A DNA stretch of 19,836 nt from Egerieenecus sp048201975 (lineage in GTDB: Bacteria; Bacillota; Clostridia; Christensenellales; Aristaeellaceae). Position 1 is the stretch's first letter. Every line of letters begins with the position of its first letter. Shown in pieces: positions 1-6,230 of the stretch. The position numbers were made by a program, and so were the translations under genes. The DNA is taken from NCBI GenBank assembly GCA_048201975.1, contig DBFBGQ010000074.1:1-19836 (forward strand), written 5' to 3'. Below the pieces are notes generated by a model. The model was not told the DNA's origin. It saw only the letters and a list, made by a program, of their open reading frames with translations, and made no database searches.

Positions 1-174
1 GGGCAGCCGGGAGGGGTTGGCCAGCACCTCCACCATCTCCGCCGTCTCCCCGCAAAAGGCGGCTTCCCGGGAGAAGCTCCGGCGGTAGGCCATGCGCCTG
101 GCGGCCCGGCGCAGCAGCGCCCCCTGGGCCAGGGCCGCCGCAGCCACCGCCAGAAACAGCGCAAAGAGCGACAT
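1..174 (-). CDS. DUF58-type membrane-associated protein, N-terminal part only
   Basis: The gene runs off the left edge, leaving 58 codons. The start ATG (174-172) overlaps the TGA of the moxR-like gene in an ATGA arrangement, which indicates translational coupling. The first 20 residues are an alanine/leucine-rich hydrophobic segment (MSLFALFLAVAAAALAQGAL), followed by an arginine-rich stretch and then a segment containing ETAEMVEVLANPSRLP, which resembles the start of the beta-rich part of DUF58 proteins. DUF58 (VWA-like) proteins are classically encoded directly after MoxR ATPases, and this context is the main support. The call is an inference, because the domain core lies outside the window. 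Confidence 0.7.
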   Translation of the reverse strand, partial: MSLFALFLAVAAAALAQGALLRRAARRMAYRRSFSREAAFCGETAEMVEVLANPSRLP

Positions 175-1118
175 CAGGCATCCTCCGTGGGCACGCTCAC
201 ACGGGCCAGCGCCTGCTCCACCGCTTCCCGCTGGGCCTGCGCCCGGTCCAGGGCGCTGCGCGCCACCAGCCGGTGGGCCCACACGGGGACCGCCAGCTCC
301 TTCACATCGTCCGGGGTCACGAAGTCCCGGCCCTGCATCAGCGCCCAGCTCTGACAGGCCCGGGAGAGGGCCAGCACCCCGCGGGTGCTCACCCCCAGGC
401 GCACGTTTTCGATGCTGCGGGTGGCCTCCGCCAGGGCGGCCATGTACTCGCACACCGGCTGGGAGAGCGTCACCTGATACACCGCCTGCTGCCAGCCCTC
501 CAGCTCCTGGGCGGCGACGCAGGGGGCCAGGGGCTCCTGGGGCGCGCGCCCCCGCTGGGCCAGCACCCGGGCGGTTTCCTCCGCGCTGGGGTAGCCCAGG
601 GAGAGCCGCATCATGAACCGGTCCAGCTGCGCCTCCGGCAGGGGAAAGGTCCCCGCGATTTCAATGGGATTTTGCGTGGCCAGCACAAAGAAGGGCCGGG
701 GCAGGGGATGGCTGACCCCGCTGTCGGTGACCTGGCGCTCCTCCATGCATTCCAACAGCGCCGCCTGGGTGCGGGGCGTGGCCCGGTTCAATTCGTCCAC
801 CAGCAGGCACTGGGTGAATACCGGCCCCTTGCGGAACACGAAGGCCCCGCTCTGCATGTCCGGCACGCTGACCCCCGTCACGTCCGAGGGCAGCAGGTCC
901 GGCGTGCCCTGGATGCGGCTGAACTGCAGCCCCATCAGCTGGGCCAGCGCCCGGGCCAGGGCGGTCTTCCCCGTGCCGGGCACGTCCTCCAGCAGCACGT
1001 GCCCCCCTGCCGCCAGGGCGCACAGCAGCAGCCGCGTCTCCCGCTCCTTGCCCGTGAGCGCCCGGGCCGCCCCCTCCGTCAGGCGCTGGGCCAGCGCCGC
1101 GTATTGTTGCATTTCCAT
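174..1118 (-). CDS. MoxR-family AAA+ ATPase
   Basis: A 314-residue MoxR-type AAA+ ATPase. Walker A is at about residues 45-52 (DVPGTGKT, Lys51), Walker B is LLVDELNRA, sensor 1 is ATQNP, and the MoxR lid domain follows (CEYMAALAEATRS, STRGVLALSRA). The start at 1118 is chosen because GGAGGG (1131-1126) lies seven bases upstream; an in-frame ATG 60 bases further out lacks such a site. MoxR ATPases act as chaperone-like factors for VWA-domain or DUF58 partners, and the overlapping downstream gene fits that role. The protein should be cytoplasmic and act at the membrane partner. Its client here is unknown. The family call is secure. Confidence 0.95.
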   Translation of the reverse strand: MEMQQYAALAQRLTEGAARALTGKERETRLLLCALAAGGHVLLEDVPGTGKTALARALAQLMGLQFSRIQGTPDLLPSDVTGVSVPDMQSGAFVFRKGPVFTQCLLVDELNRATPRTQAALLECMEERQVTDSGVSHPLPRPFFVLATQNPIEIAGTFPLPEAQLDRFMMRLSLGYPSAEETARVLAQRGRAPQEPLAPCVAAQELEGWQQAVYQVTLSQPVCEYMAALAEATRSIENVRLGVSTRGVLALSRACQSWALMQGRDFVTPDDVKELAVPVWAHRLVARSALDRAQAQREAVEQALARVSVPTEDA

Positions 1119-1149
1119 GCCTCGTCCCTCCGCTGTTTCGTTTTTTCCC

Positions 1150-1158
1150 AGTATAGCA
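1150..1158 (-). promoter_or_regulatory. Extended -10 promoter for the moxR-like gene
   Basis: Read on the minus strand, this is TGCTATACT, an extended -10 element (TGn followed by TATACT) about 30 bases upstream of the moxR-like start. No convincing -35 hexamer sits 16-18 bases further upstream, as is common for extended -10 promoters. It is predicted from sequence only. Confidence 0.5.
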
Positions 1159-1291
1159 CATCCCCGCCTCCGGCGCACGGGGTTCGTCCCCGTCTCCGCC
1201 CATTTTCTTCCACAAAATGTGGCGCTTCTGGCAAATTATCATCCAATCTTCACATTGTCAAAAATATAACGTTAAAACTTTATCAAAACCC

Positions 1292-1328
1292 TTGACAAAA
1301 CGGAGGTTCCTTGTTATACTTTTGTCAA
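1292..1328 (+). promoter_or_regulatory. adhE promoter with overlapping inverted-repeat operator
   Basis: TTGACA (1292-1297) and TATACT (1315-1320) are separated by exactly 17 bases, a near-consensus housekeeping promoter. A perfect 9-base inverted repeat overlaps it: TTGACAAAA (1292-1300) covers the -35 and TTTTGTCAA (1320-1328) begins at the last base of the -10. A further TTGTCAA is present at 1255-1261. A repressor bound to these arms would block polymerase. Clostridial adhE genes are commonly controlled by the redox repressor Rex, but these arms do not match the usual Rex palindrome well, so the regulator is unassigned. The leader from about 1327 to the start codon is roughly 80 bases. 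Confidence 0.75.
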
Positions 1329-1405
1329 TCCCGAAGGGGACGCCCGGACGGGAGGACCAACAGCGAACACAGCGAACTTCCGCAGGACAGAAGGAGAGGA
1401 AAACC

Positions 1406-4021
1406 ATGACCGCGAACTATCCCCTTGTGGACAGCGTAGAATCCTTCGAGCAAGCCCTGGCCCGGGTGCGGGCGGCGCAGAAGACCTTCGCCACCTATAC
1501 CCAGGAGCAGGTGGATCATATTTTCCAGGCGGCGGCCATCGCCGCCCAGCAGGCCCGCATCCCCCTGGCCAAAATGGCCGTGCAGGAAACGGGCATGGGC
1601 GTGGTGGAGGACAAGATCATCAAAAACCAGTACGCCGCCGAATACATCTACAACGCCTACAAAGACACCAAGACCTGCGGCGTCATCGAGCGGGACGACA
1701 ACTACGGCATCGCCAAAATTGCCGAGCCCATCGGCGTCATCGCCGCAGTGATCCCCACCACCAACCCCACCTCCACCGCCATCTTCAAGACGCTGGTGGC
1801 GCTCAAGACCCGCAACGGCATCATCATCAGCCCCCATCCCCGGGCCAAGGGCTGCACCATCGCCGCGGCGAAGATTGTGCTGGAGGCGGCGGTGAAGGCC
1901 GGCGCTCCCGAGGGCATCATCAGCTGGATCGACGTGCCCAGCCTGGAGCTGACCAACATGGCCATGAAGGAAGCGGACATCATCCTGGCCACCGGCGGCC
2001 CGGGCATGGTGAAGGCGGCCTATTCCTCCGGCAAGCCGGCCCTGGGCGTGGGCGCGGGCAACACCCCCGCCATCATTGACGACAGCGCCGACGTGCAGCT
2101 GGCGGTGAACAGCATCATCCACTCCAAGACCTTTGACAACGGCATGATCTGCGCCTCGGAGCAGAGCACCATCGTGCTGGACAAAATTTACGACCAGGTG
2201 AAGAAGGAGTTTGCCGCCCGGGGCTGCTACTTCCTGAAAAAGGACGAGCTGAACAAGGTGCGCAAGACCATCCTGATCAACGGCGCGCTCAACGCCAAGA
2301 TCGTGGGCCAGAAGGCCGCCACCATCGCCAAGCTGGCGGGGGTCGACGTGCCCGAGGAGACCAAGATCCTCATCGGCGAGGTGACCAGCGTTGACCTGAG
2401 CGAGGAGTTCGCCCACGAGAAGCTCTCCCCGGTGCTGGCCATGTACCGGGCCAAGGACCTCGAAGACGCCTTCGCCAAGGCCCAGCAGCTCATCGCCGAC
2501 GGCGGCTATGGCCACACCTCCTCCATCTACCTGAACGCCACCACCCGCCAGGACGTGGTCGCGGACTTCGCCTCCCGGATGAAGACCTGCCGCATTCTGG
2601 TAAACACCCCCTCCTCCCAGGGCGGCATTGGCGATTTGTACAACTTCAAGCTCGCTCCCTCCCTGACGCTGGGCTGCGGCTCCTGGGGCGGCAACTCCGT
2701 CAGCGAAAACGTGGGCGTGAAGCACCTGATCAACATCAAGACCGTCGCCCAGAGGAGGGAGAACATGCTCTGGTTCCGCGCGCCGCAAAAGGTCTATTTG
2801 AAGCCGGGCTGCCTGCCCGTGGCCCTGGACGAGCTCAAGCACGTCATGGGCAAGAAGCGGGCCTTCATCGTCACCGACTCCTTCCTGTACCACAACGGCT
2901 ACACCAAGACCATCACCGACAAGCTGGATGAGATGGGCGTGCAGCACACCACATTCTTCGACGTGGCCCCCGATCCCACCCTGGCCTGCGCCAAGGAGGG
3001 CGCCAAGGCCATGGACAGCTTCCAGCCCGACTGCATCATCGCCCTGGGCGGCGGCTCCGCCATGGACGCCGGCAAGATCATGTGGGTGATGTACGAGCAC
3101 CCGGAAGTGGACTTCCTGGATATGGCCATGCGCTTCATGGACATCCGCAAGCGCACCTACGTCTTCCCCAAGATGGGCGAAAAGGCCTACTTCATCGCGG
3201 TGCCCACCTCCGCGGGCACGGGCTCGGAGGTGACCCCCTTCGCGGTGATCACCGACGAATCCACCGGCGTCAAGTATCCCCTGGCCGACTATGAGCTGCT
3301 GCCCAACATGGCCATTGTGGATTCCAACCTGATGATGAGCATGCCCAAGGGCCTGACCAGCGCCTCCGGCATCGACGCGCTGACCCACGCCCTGGAGGCC
3401 TATGCCTCCATGATGGCCACCGACTACACCGACGGCCTGGCCCTCAAGGCCATGCGCAGCATTTTCGATTACCTGCCCCGGGCCTATGCCAACGGCGCCA
3501 GCGATCCCGAGGCCCGGGAGAAGATGGCCAACGCCTCCACCATGGCGGGCATGGCCTTCGCCAACGCCTTCCTGGGTGTGTGCCATTCCATGGCCCACAA
3601 GCTGGGCGCCTTCCATCACCTGCCCCACGGCATCGCCAACGCCCTGCTCATTGAGGAGGTGCTGCGCTTCAACGCCGCGGAGGTCCCCGCCAAGATGGGC
3701 ACCTTCCCCCAGTACGACCATCCCCACACCCTGCGCCGCTACGGGGAGATCGCCGATTTCCTGGGCCTGAAGGGCAAGAACGACCAGGAGAAGCTGGAGA
3801 GCCTCATTGCCGCGGTGCATACCCTGAAGGGGCAGATCGGCATCAAGGACAGCATCCGGGAATACGGCATTGAGGAGGAGAAGTTCCTGGCCAGCCTGGA
3901 CGAAATGGTGGAGCAGGCCTTCGACGACCAGTGCACCGGCGCGAATCCCCGCTACCCCCTGATGAGCGAAATCAAACAGATGTACCTGAACGCCTACTAC
4001 GGCAAGAAGGAGGAGGCTTGA
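1406..4021 (+). CDS. adhE: Bifunctional acetaldehyde-CoA/alcohol dehydrogenase AdhE
   Basis: An 871-residue fused enzyme that converts acetyl-CoA to acetaldehyde and then ethanol with two NADH; it is a cytoplasmic enzyme of fermentative redox balance. The N-terminal aldehyde dehydrogenase domain (about 1-440) has the catalytic cysteine in FDNGMICASEQ (Cys249). The C-terminal iron alcohol dehydrogenase domain begins near RAPQKVYLKPG, has the nucleotide loop GGGSAMDAGK (about 548-557), and carries predicted iron ligands Asp657, His661, His727 (VCHSMAH) and His741 (LPHG). These align with the E. coli AdhE residues at a constant small offset. Length matches the usual 860-890. The start at 1406 follows AAGGAGAGG (1391-1399) with six bases spacing. 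The gene is uninterrupted and heads a three-gene operon. AdhE proteins usually form filaments called spirosomes. Confidence 0.97.
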   Translation: MTANYPLVDSVESFEQALARVRAAQKTFATYTQEQVDHIFQAAAIAAQQARIPLAKMAVQETGMGVVEDKIIKNQYAAEYIYNAYKDTKTCGVIERDDNYGIAKIAEPIGVIAAVIPTTNPTSTAIFKTLVALKTRNGIIISPHPRAKGCTIAAAKIVLEAAVKAGAPEGIISWIDVPSLELTNMAMKEADIILATGGPGMVKAAYSSGKPALGVGAGNTPAIIDDSADVQLAVNSIIHSKTFDNGMICASEQSTIVLDKIYDQVKKEFAARGCYFLKKDELNKVRKTILINGALNAKIVGQKAATIAKLAGVDVPEETKILIGEVTSVDLSEEFAHEKLSPVLAMYRAKDLEDAFAKAQQLIADGGYGHTSSIYLNATTRQDVVADFASRMKTCRILVNTPSSQGGIGDLYNFKLAPSLTLGCGSWGGNSVSENVGVKHLINIKTVAQRRENMLWFRAPQKVYLKPGCLPVALDELKHVMGKKRAFIVTDSFLYHNGYTKTITDKLDEMGVQHTTFFDVAPDPTLACAKEGAKAMDSFQPDCIIALGGGSAMDAGKIMWVMYEHPEVDFLDMAMRFMDIRKRTYVFPKMGEKAYFIAVPTSAGTGSEVTPFAVITDESTGVKYPLADYELLPNMAIVDSNLMMSMPKGLTSASGIDALTHALEAYASMMATDYTDGLALKAMRSIFDYLPRAYANGASDPEAREKMANASTMAGMAFANAFLGVCHSMAHKLGAFHHLPHGIANALLIEEVLRFNAAEVPAKMGTFPQYDHPHTLRRYGEIADFLGLKGKNDQEKLESLIAAVHTLKGQIGIKDSIREYGIEEEKFLASLDEMVEQAFDDQCTGANPRYPLMSEIKQMYLNAYYGKKEEA

Positions 4022-4023
4022 AC

Positions 4024-4773
4024 ATGAAGCTGGAGAAGATCATCGCCGTCCGCACGGACAAGACGGTCTACCGGGACGGGGACCTGGCCGTGAAGGTATT
4101 CGGCGCCGGGTACAACAAGGCGGACATCCTTAACGAGGCGCTGAACCAGGCCCGGGTGGAGGAAACCGGCCTGAACATTCCCCGGGTGGAGGAAGTGTGC
4201 AAGATCGACGGCAAGTGGGCCATCGTCACCGACTACATCGAAGGCAAGACCCTCCAGCGCCTCATGGATGAAAACCCCGACAAGTTCGACGAGTACCTGG
4301 AGCAGTTTGTGGACCTGCAGCTGGAGGTCCAGCGCAAGACCTGCCCCATGCTCAACAGCCTTACCGAAAAGATGCAAAAAAAGATCTCCCAGGCCAACCT
4401 GGACGCCACCTGCCGCTATGAGCTGCACACCCGCCTGGCGGCCATGCCCAAGCACAACAAGGTCTGCCACGGGGACTTCAACCCCTCCAACATCATCATC
4501 ACCCCCGATGGCACGCCCTACATCCTGGACTGGTCCCACGCCACCCAGGGCAACGCCTCCGCCGATGCCGCCCGCACCTACCTGCTCTTCTGGCTGGAGG
4601 GCAACATCGAGGGCGCCGAGAAGTACCTGGACCTGTTCTGCAAAAAGAGCGACACCGCCAAGCAGTACGTCCAGAAGTGGATTCCCATTGTGGCGGCCAG
4701 CCAGTCGGTAAAGGGCAAGCCCGAGGAGAAGGAATTCCTGCTCCGCTGGGCGGACGTGGTGGATTACGAATAA
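4024..4773 (+). CDS. Aminoglycoside-phosphotransferase-fold small-molecule kinase
   Basis: A 249-residue protein of the APH/choline-kinase-like fold. The probable ATP-binding lysine is Lys24 (AVKVF). Hinge-like residues are WAIVTDYIEGKTL. The catalytic loop is HGDFNPSN (His149, Asp151, Asn156), and the metal-binding Asp is Asp169 in YILDWSHA. It starts three bases after the adhE stop, with AGGAGG at 4011-4016 inside the adhE coding end, so the two genes are almost certainly cotranscribed and probably coupled. The fold covers kinases for choline, homoserine, methylthioribose, fructosamines and antibiotics. The lack of resistance-gene context and the operon position argue for a metabolic substrate, which I cannot name. 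All key residues are present, so it should be active. Confidence 0.85.
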   Translation: MKLEKIIAVRTDKTVYRDGDLAVKVFGAGYNKADILNEALNQARVEETGLNIPRVEEVCKIDGKWAIVTDYIEGKTLQRLMDENPDKFDEYLEQFVDLQLEVQRKTCPMLNSLTEKMQKKISQANLDATCRYELHTRLAAMPKHNKVCHGDFNPSNIIITPDGTPYILDWSHATQGNASADAARTYLLFWLEGNIEGAEKYLDLFCKKSDTAKQYVQKWIPIVAASQSVKGKPEEKEFLLRWADVVDYE

Positions 4774-4789
4774 GAGGAGGAGCACGGCC

Positions 4790-5047
4790 ATGAAGGTTAC
4801 CATTTGCATCGGCAGCTTCTGCCACGTGAAGGGCGCGCCGCAGATCATCGCCGAGCTTCAGCGCCTGGTGGAAGAATCCGGCCTGAAGGAGCACGTGGAG
4901 CTGGCGGGCAAGTTTTGCATGAAGCGCTGCCAGGAAGGCAACGCCCAGGGCGTGAACATCGACGTGGACGGCGTCCCCTACGACCTGAAACCCCAGGATG
5001 TGGAGCGCTTCTTCCAAACAGAGATCTTGCCCCGGGCCAGGGGATAA
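4790..5047 (+). CDS. Thioredoxin-like [2Fe-2S] ferredoxin (NuoE/HndA-type fold)
   Basis: An 85-residue protein with the cysteine pattern of thioredoxin-like [2Fe-2S] ferredoxins: Cys6-x4-Cys11 (CIGSFC) and Cys43-x3-Cys47 (CMKRC), with a beta-alpha-beta order between them. The same fold forms the 24-kDa subunit of complex I and the small subunit of NADH- and ferredoxin-linked hydrogenases. Here it stands alone, without a flavin or hydrogenase gene beside it. It starts 16 bases after the kinase stop with AGGAGG (4775-4780). It probably carries electrons or senses redox state in a pathway tied to AdhE; the partner is not visible. All four ligands are present. Confidence 0.85.
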   Translation: MKVTICIGSFCHVKGAPQIIAELQRLVEESGLKEHVELAGKFCMKRCQEGNAQGVNIDVDGVPYDLKPQDVERFFQTEILPRARG

Positions 5048-5050
5048 CAG

Positions 5051-5086
5051 CAGCGCGCCGGTTCGCATTTTTGCGGGCCGGCGCGC
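5051..5086 (+). terminator. Hairpin closing the adhE operon
   Basis: A perfect 10-base GC-rich stem AGCGCGCCGG (5051-5060) / CCGGCGCGCT (5077-5086) starts four bases after the ferredoxin stop. A small inner stem CGCA/TGCG sits inside the loop. The trailing sequence is only weakly T-rich (TTGCTTTT at 5091-5098), so termination may be partial or the hairpin may mainly protect the mRNA 3' end. Confidence 0.65.
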
Positions 5087-5368
5087 TCAGATTGCTTTTG
5101 GGCCTTCTCTTTCCCGAACATACTTCCCAAACGCATGGGGACCGAAGGGGGCCAAGGGGAAAGGCGGCATAGCCGCCTGCAAGAATACATGATATAACTT
5201 GCAGAAATTGTGAGATCAAATATTTTATCAGCGCTCTGCATCCGCCTACGGCGGAGTGATTGTCTGCGCAAGGCGCAGGCAACCAGCCTCACGCAGACGA
5301 TCCTTCCCCCCGGCGCGTCTGCTCCGGCTGATCCTAGAGAATGTCTCCCCCTCTCTGCCATCCTTTCC
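5087..5368. other. Intergenic stretch with consecutive hairpins, no gene recognised
   Basis: No convincing coding region on either strand. Four successive inverted repeats are visible: AGGCGGC/GCCGCCT (5162-5178), TGCAAG/CTTGCA (5178-5203), TCCGCC/GGCGGA (5241-5255), and an 11-base stem with one G-U pair, GATTGTCTGCG (5258-5268) / CGCAGACGATC (5292-5302). Spacing and composition could suit a structured RNA or tandem weak terminators. I do not recognise a known RNA family. Confidence 0.4.
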
Positions 5369-5398
5369 TTGACTTCCTCGCTGCTCTACGGGTATAAC
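5369..5398 (+). promoter_or_regulatory. Promoter-like site upstream of the tRNA-Ser modules
   Basis: TTGACT (5369-5374) and TATAAC (5393-5398) with an 18-base spacer. Just downstream, CCCC(T)TACA (5410-5418) pairs with TGTAGGGG (5435-5442), forming a hairpin whose loop contains CTCGAAA (5422-5428), the same seven bases as the tRNA-Ser anticodon loop. Confidence 0.4.
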
Positions 5399-5447
5399 CT
5401 GTATTTAACCCCCTTACAACGCTCGAAACATTTCTGTAGGGGACCCC

Positions 5448-5477
5448 TTGCATGGAGAAAGCAGGATATGCTATAAT
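5448..5477 (+). promoter_or_regulatory. Promoter for the tRNA-Ser module array
   Basis: TTGCAT (5448-5453), an 18-base spacer, then an extended -10 TGC TATAAT (5469-5477). The perfect TATAAT with TGn makes this the best plus-strand promoter before the tRNA. A transcript starting near 5484 and ending at the terminator after 6140 would be about 690 nt and contain all three degenerate modules plus the intact tRNA. Confidence 0.65.
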
Positions 5478-5520
5478 ACGTTCGTTGCAGTTTTTCTGCT
5501 GCAGGCTACTCCCAGGGCGA

Positions 5521-5640
5521 GAGGCTCGAAAACGAACCTCCATGATGGAATCCCCGGAACCGCAAACCCTTGATTTCCCTAGATTTTTTCCGAAGCAGTG
5601 ATGCTTCATCTCCCCTTTATCTCTCCTGTTTATCTCTCCG
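5521..5640 (+). repeat. tRNA-Ser-related module 0 (core and CTCTCC doublet)
   Basis: It contains CTCGAAA (5525-5531) inside a short imperfect stem (GAGG...CCTC), a GNRA-looped hairpin GAAGCA-GTGA-TGCTTC (5592-5607), and two copies of TTTATCTCTCC (5616-5626 and 5629-5639) 13 bases apart. The first CTCTCC begins 96 bases after the first base of CTCGAAA. The upstream part is not tRNA-like, so this is the most degraded module. It shares CCTTGATTT with module 2 (5568 region versus 5941 region). Confidence 0.6.
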
Positions 5641-5685
5641 ATTTCCTGCCGGTTTTTGGAGGAGATTTCAGGCAAAATCTTATAT

Positions 5686-5833
5686 GGAGAGTTGTCCGAG
5701 TGGTCGAAGGTGCAGCACTCGAAATCGTGTGTCCATTGCGGAAGGCTGCCGAGGGAAAATCCTGACGGCGCAAGGCTTAAAAGGGCCTGAGGGCTCGAAT
5801 TGAATATCCTGTTCTCTCCTGTTGTTCTCTCCG
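5686..5833 (+). pseudogene. Degenerate tRNA-Ser-like module 1
   Basis: The 5' half is a textbook bacterial tRNA-Ser: acceptor GGAGAGT (5686-5692), D-arm TCC...GGT, and anticodon loop CTCGAAA (5718-5724). The anticodon stem does not pair: the 5' strand CAGCA is of a type usual in tRNA-Ser(GGA), while the 3' strand TCGTG fits a CACGA partner, so the molecule looks chimeric at the anticodon loop. No normal variable arm or T-arm follows. A GTTCTCTCC doublet at 5811-5819 and 5824-5832 (13-base period) ends the module; the first CTCTCC starts 96 bases after the core. CTCTCC could pair with the GGAGAG acceptor strand. Not expected to make a functional tRNA. Confidence 0.7.
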
Positions 5834-5865
5834 ATTTCCCGGGGAGCGCGGCAGTAGAAATATAC

Positions 5866-6012
5866 GGAGTGGTATCGAAGCGGTCATAACGGGGCAGACT
5901 CGAAATCCAATCCGAAAGGTGGAATCGAATCGACGAAAAGCCTTGATTTTACCAGGTTTGCAAGGTGCTCCCGGAATGGGATCATGAGCAGTTCTCTCCA
6001 TCAGTTCTCTCC
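5866..6012 (+). pseudogene. Degenerate tRNA-Ser-like module 2
   Basis: It aligns with the intact tRNA-Ser(CGA) downstream: positions 5872-5892 are identical to 6051-6071 over 21 bases covering the D-arm, and the CTCGAAA loop (5899-5905) is at the same offset (33 bases from the acceptor start GGAGTGG). The anticodon stem is broken and the T-arm is unrecognisable. A nested hairpin TGCTC...GAGCA (5967-5990) precedes GTTCTCTCC twice (5991-5999, 6004-6012; 13-base period). The first CTCTCC starts 95 bases after the core. It is probably a duplicated tRNA 5' half followed by foreign or decayed DNA. Confidence 0.7.
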
Positions 6013-6044
6013 TTTTTCCGAGAGACGATGTTGAGATAGATTTT

Positions 6045-6139
6045 GGAGAAGTATCGAAGCGGTCATAACGGCCCCGACTCGAAATCGGGTAAACCGGCTA
6101 ATAACCGGTCCGTGGGTTCGAATCCCACCTTCTCCGCCA
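6045..6139 (+). tRNA. tRNA-Ser(CGA), intact, CCA encoded
   Basis: A full class II cloverleaf: acceptor GGAGAAG (6045-6051) / CTTCTCC (6129-6135), anticodon stem CCCGA/TCGGG, loop CTCGAAA (6078-6084) with anticodon CGA at 6080-6082, and a long variable arm with stem ACCGG/CCGGT (6093-6109). The T-arm is GTGGG-TTCGAAT-CCCAC (6112-6128), followed by discriminator G6136 and encoded CCA (6137-6139). It reads UCG codons. The D-stem TCG/CGG contains a G-U pair. An integrase gene lies immediately beyond its 3' end, so this gene is the likely integration target. Confidence 0.95.
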
Positions 6140-6140
6140 T

Positions 6141-6176
6141 AAGGCTTTCCCCCACAGCGGGGAAAGCCTTTTTTCA
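6141..6176 (+). terminator. Rho-independent terminator of tRNA-Ser
   Basis: A perfect 12-base stem AAGGCTTTCCCC (6141-6152) / GGGGAAAGCCTT (6159-6170) with a six-base loop is followed by a T run, beginning one base after the tRNA CCA. It should end the tRNA transcript before the convergent integrase gene. Confidence 0.9.
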
Positions 6177-6230
6177 TTCGCTTCGGCGTTCCTCTCCAAA
6201 GCTCTCCCGCAATGTCCAGAATCCCTTATT

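Noticed and set aside
273..1295. Plus-strand open frames opposite the moxR-like gene
   Set aside because: Compositionally biased, no ribosome-binding site, and the minus-strand frame has full AAA+ motifs.
1292..1328. Canonical Rex operator at adhE
   Set aside because: The arms are separated by 19 bases and do not match the usual TTGTnAnnnnnnTnACAA spacing.
1325..3820. Very long open frame antisense to adhE (831 codons)
   Set aside because: It is a mirror of the codon bias of a GC-rich gene: low-complexity His/Gly/Val/Leu-rich product, no domain, no ribosome-binding site, while AdhE on the other strand is unmistakable.
4024..4773. Aminoglycoside resistance gene
   Set aside because: Fold and motifs match the APH superfamily only broadly; the operon context with adhE argues for a metabolic kinase.
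3997..4848. Minus-strand open frame opposite the kinase gene
   Set aside because: Shadow of a GC-rich gene; the plus strand carries the HGD and D-W kinase motifs.
5480..6040. T-box or other known riboswitch
   Set aside because: No T-box antiterminator sequence, no downstream serine-related gene and no aligned terminator; the CTCGAAA loops are better explained as tRNA relatives.
5422..6207. CRISPR array
   Set aside because: The repeated units share only short motifs with 100-190 base steps; there are no identical 25-40 base repeats with uniform spacers and no cas genes.
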